NCBI GenBank assembly: GCA_964624235.1
Contig: CAZUXY010000105.1
Location: 1-7,345, forward strand
Origin: CAZUXY01 sp964624235
GTDB taxonomy: Bacteria; Spirochaetota; UBA4802; UBA5368
DNA: 7,345 nt
Reading direction: 5' to 3'
The notes below the pieces were generated by a model that had not been told where the DNA came from, ran no database searches, and was given only the letters and a program-made list of their open reading frames with translations. Position 1 is the first letter of the stretch. Every line of letters begins with the position of its first letter. Position numbers and translations under genes: made by a program. Positions 5,636 to 7,345 of the stretch are shown one piece after another.

Positions 5636-7156
5636 CTATGATTTTTTCTCCCGGCTGTTATAAAGCAGCCCTACCGTACGGTTCTCGCGGGTAAAGTATT
5701 TCTTCATCACTGCCCGCATATCCTCTACCGATACATTTCTGATTTCTTCAAGATATCGCAGCAGGTACTGCCAGTCCCCGAAAATGGTTTGATAATAATT
5801 GATTGCATGGGCCACTCCCTTGTTGGATGACATGTCAAATACCGTGGAAGACTCGATCTTGTTTATGAAACTGTCGATCTCCTCCTTTTTTATTTCCGTT
5901 TCCATGCGGGTTATTTCCTCATATATCGCCTTCTCCAGGTCCAGCGGCGTATAGGGATGCCGGGGGGCCGCGGCGATAACGAACAGATTGTCATAGCGGG
6001 ATCCGGGGAAGCTGCTCCAGGCGTCAACCGAGGCGGCGATTTTTTTCTCGCGCACCAGCGCACGGTATAAGCGTGATGACTTTCCTTCGGAAAGCACACC
6101 GGCGATGATATCACACACGTAATCGTCACGCGAAGGATAGGTGGGCTTGTTCCACCCGATCATCAGATATGGATTGGAGTCAAAATACACTTCAAACCGG
6201 CGCTCTCCCAGGTGCCCGGGCTCGCGTATGACCAAGCCCGGGGGAGATGGCATACCCTTGATTTTTCCGAAATATTTTTCCACAATTTTGAAAGTCTGTT
6301 CGGGGTTCTGTTTTCCCACGATGGTGATGGTCATTCTTGAGGGAATATAAAAGCTCTTGTAAAAGTTTCTCACGTCCCTAATAGAAAGATATCTCACGTT
6401 GGAAGCCCAGCCGATTATGGGGTGACGGTAGGGATGGGCGATGAATGCTGTTGCGATAAATTTCTCTGAAAGGGTTTCGATACCCTTCGAGTCGTACCGC
6501 ATGAGCCTCTCCTCCACCACGGTGTTCCTTTCCTGGTAGTATTCCCTCATGACGGGGTTCCTCAGCCGTTCAGATTCTGTCTGTGCCCATAGTTCCAGTT
6601 CGGTTGACGGCAGTTCGATGAAATAAGTGGTTTTATCACGTGAAGTCCCAGCGTTGAAACCCACACCTCCGCGGGTGGTGTATATTTTATCATAGGGGGA
6701 ACTCTGAACGAATTTCGAAGCCTCGCGCTGGTAAATTTCCAGTTGCCTGCGCAGACCAGGTATCCTTTTATCGCCGGGATTTGAAACCATTAGCTGGTCC
6801 AGTGTCTCACCTATTTTTTCAATCTTATCCAGCAACACTTTCTCCCTGGCATAGTTGGAGGTACCCACCCTGTCGGTCCCCTTAAAGAGCATATGTTCGA
6901 GCATATGAGCGGCGCCGATGGTCCTGTAGCTTTCATCGGCGGAACCGACCTTAAATGATATAACCAGGGACAGGGTCGGGGAAAACCCACGGTCCAGCAC
7001 CAGAACCGTGATCCCGTTGGGCAATACTCTTCTTTCCACATTTTTTTTAAGAAAATCCAGGCTCCTGTTCTTTTCCGCTGAAAATGCAACGGGCACCACG
7101 GCCAGCGTTAAGAGCAGCGCAAAAGTCCTCACCAGCGTTTTACTCCTGAAAGTCAT
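5636..7156 (-). CDS. Exported M16-family zinc metallopeptidase, catalytic subunit
   Basis: A 506-residue predicted periplasmic or membrane-associated peptidase. Residues 1-27 form a signal sequence (MTFRSKTLVR, then TFALLLTLAVVPVAFSA). The inverted zinc motif HxxEH is at 84-88 (HMLEH), Glu87 being the catalytic base. The third zinc ligand is most likely Glu216 in QERNTVVEERL. Blocks GVGFNAGTSRDKTTYFIELP and LELWAQTESERLRNP are typical of the family. HxxEH and Glu216 lie 132 residues apart, about 50 more than in mitochondrial processing peptidase, because of a charged helical insertion at about 105-155. The C-terminal half (from about 310) has SRLYRALVREKK with Arg369, but alanine/serine where the family tyrosine should be. 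The ATG at 7156 is chosen over that at 7198: a GAGGAG at 7168-7163 lies 6 bases upstream and the signal peptide starts cleanly there. The non-catalytic paralogue follows 25 bases downstream. Substrate unknown. Confidence 0.93.
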   Translation of the reverse strand: MTFRSKTLVRTFALLLTLAVVPVAFSAEKNRSLDFLKKNVERRVLPNGITVLVLDRGFSPTLSLVISFKVGSADESYRTIGAAHMLEHMLFKGTDRVGTSNYAREKVLLDKIEKIGETLDQLMVSNPGDKRIPGLRRQLEIYQREASKFVQSSPYDKIYTTRGGVGFNAGTSRDKTTYFIELPSTELELWAQTESERLRNPVMREYYQERNTVVEERLMRYDSKGIETLSEKFIATAFIAHPYRHPIIGWASNVRYLSIRDVRNFYKSFYIPSRMTITIVGKQNPEQTFKIVEKYFGKIKGMPSPPGLVIREPGHLGERRFEVYFDSNPYLMIGWNKPTYPSRDDYVCDIIAGVLSEGKSSRLYRALVREKKIAASVDAWSSFPGSRYDNLFVIAAAPRHPYTPLDLEKAIYEEITRMETEIKKEEIDSFINKIESSTVFDMSSNKGVAHAINYYQTIFGDWQYLLRYLEEIRNVSVEDMRAVMKKYFTRENRTVGLLYNSREKKS

Positions 7157-7162
7157 CACATG

Positions 7163-7168
7163 CTCCTC
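7163..7168 (-). promoter_or_regulatory. Ribosome-binding site fixing the start of the catalytic M16 gene
   Basis: GAGGAG on the minus strand, 6 bases before the ATG at 7156-7154. It supports this start over the in-frame ATG at 7198, which would put 14 extra residues ahead of the signal peptide. Confidence 0.75.
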
Positions 7169-7207
7169 AATATGAATTGCGGAAATCCTCAAAAGCAAAA
7201 ATGAAAA

Positions 7208-7345
7208 TTAGTTACCGTCATTCTGGTTCCTGAGAATTTCTTCAGCCAGGATCTTCAGTTTCGGAGAAACCTTCAGGGGAGGCAGGGTCACCTTCATGCC
7301 GGCTTTCCCCGGATCATCTTTCCCCAGCCATTTGCCCAGGGCCAT
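7208..7345 (-). CDS. C-terminal end of an unrecognised reading frame (partial, or a 45-aa protein)
   Basis: An open frame enters from the right edge and ends at TAA (7210-7208). The visible 45 residues run from MALGKWLGKDDPGKAG to the polar tail EEILRNQNDGN. They are rich in Lys, Gly and Pro and contain an LPPLKVSPKLKILAEEI segment likely to end in a helix. An ATG coincides with the very last bases of the window, so I cannot tell whether this is a whole small protein or the tail of a longer one; a tail is more likely. It lies 51 bases upstream of the M16 start, on the same strand and without an obvious promoter or terminator between. It may be the preceding gene of the same operon. No function can be assigned. 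Confidence 0.55.
   Translation of the reverse strand: MALGKWLGKDDPGKAGMKVTLPPLKVSPKLKILAEEILRNQNDGN

Overview
The window looks like a chromosomal segment of a Gram-negative-type (diderm) bacterium of moderate G+C. Its core genes are ordinary: sigma-54, CTP synthase, a PilZ protein and a pair of exported M16 peptidases. The combination would suit a spirochaete or a relative (Spirochaetota), but this is a weak impression from gene content and protein flavour. No marker here fixes the phylum. I see no rRNA, tRNA, CRISPR array, insertion sequence or phage gene.

Layout. (1) Bases 1-658, minus strand: the first 219 codons of rpoN (sigma-54), running off the left edge. (2) 659-901: an intergenic stretch unusually rich in dyad symmetry, with a good sigma-70-type promoter facing rpoN. 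(3) 902-2533, minus: complete pyrG (CTP synthase, 543 aa). (4) 2534-2945: a divergent intergenic region of about 410 bases. It holds a near-consensus sigma-70 promoter facing right, a GC-rich stem-loop just after the predicted transcription start, a weaker promoter candidate for pyrG, and an A/T-rich dyad in the pyrG leader. (5) 2946-4186, plus: a two-gene unit with a 2-base gap, made of a small PilZ-domain protein (predicted cyclic-di-GMP effector) and a 285-aa mostly helical protein I do not recognise. (6) 4183-7156, minus: two exported M16-family proteins. The upstream one carries the zinc motif HxxEH. The downstream one has lost it but keeps the Arg/Tyr pair that the first one lacks in part. 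(7) 7208-7345, minus: the last 45 codons of an unrecognised reading frame at the right edge, probably the upstream member of the M16 operon.

How the genes work together. The M16 pair is the clearest functional unit. One subunit should supply the catalytic zinc and the other a substrate-binding Arg/Tyr pair, forming a heterodimeric protease in the periplasm or on the membrane. The PilZ protein and its tightly coupled neighbour probably act together in a cyclic-di-GMP response. That gene pair converges on the M16 operon so tightly that the two stop codons overlap. pyrG and rpoN are co-oriented housekeeping genes, but 243 bases of dyad-rich DNA and a separate promoter suggest rpoN is at least partly transcribed on its own.

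The least explained elements are the 285-aa PilZ neighbour, the cluster of palindromes between pyrG and rpoN, and the 5' leader hairpin of the PilZ operon.
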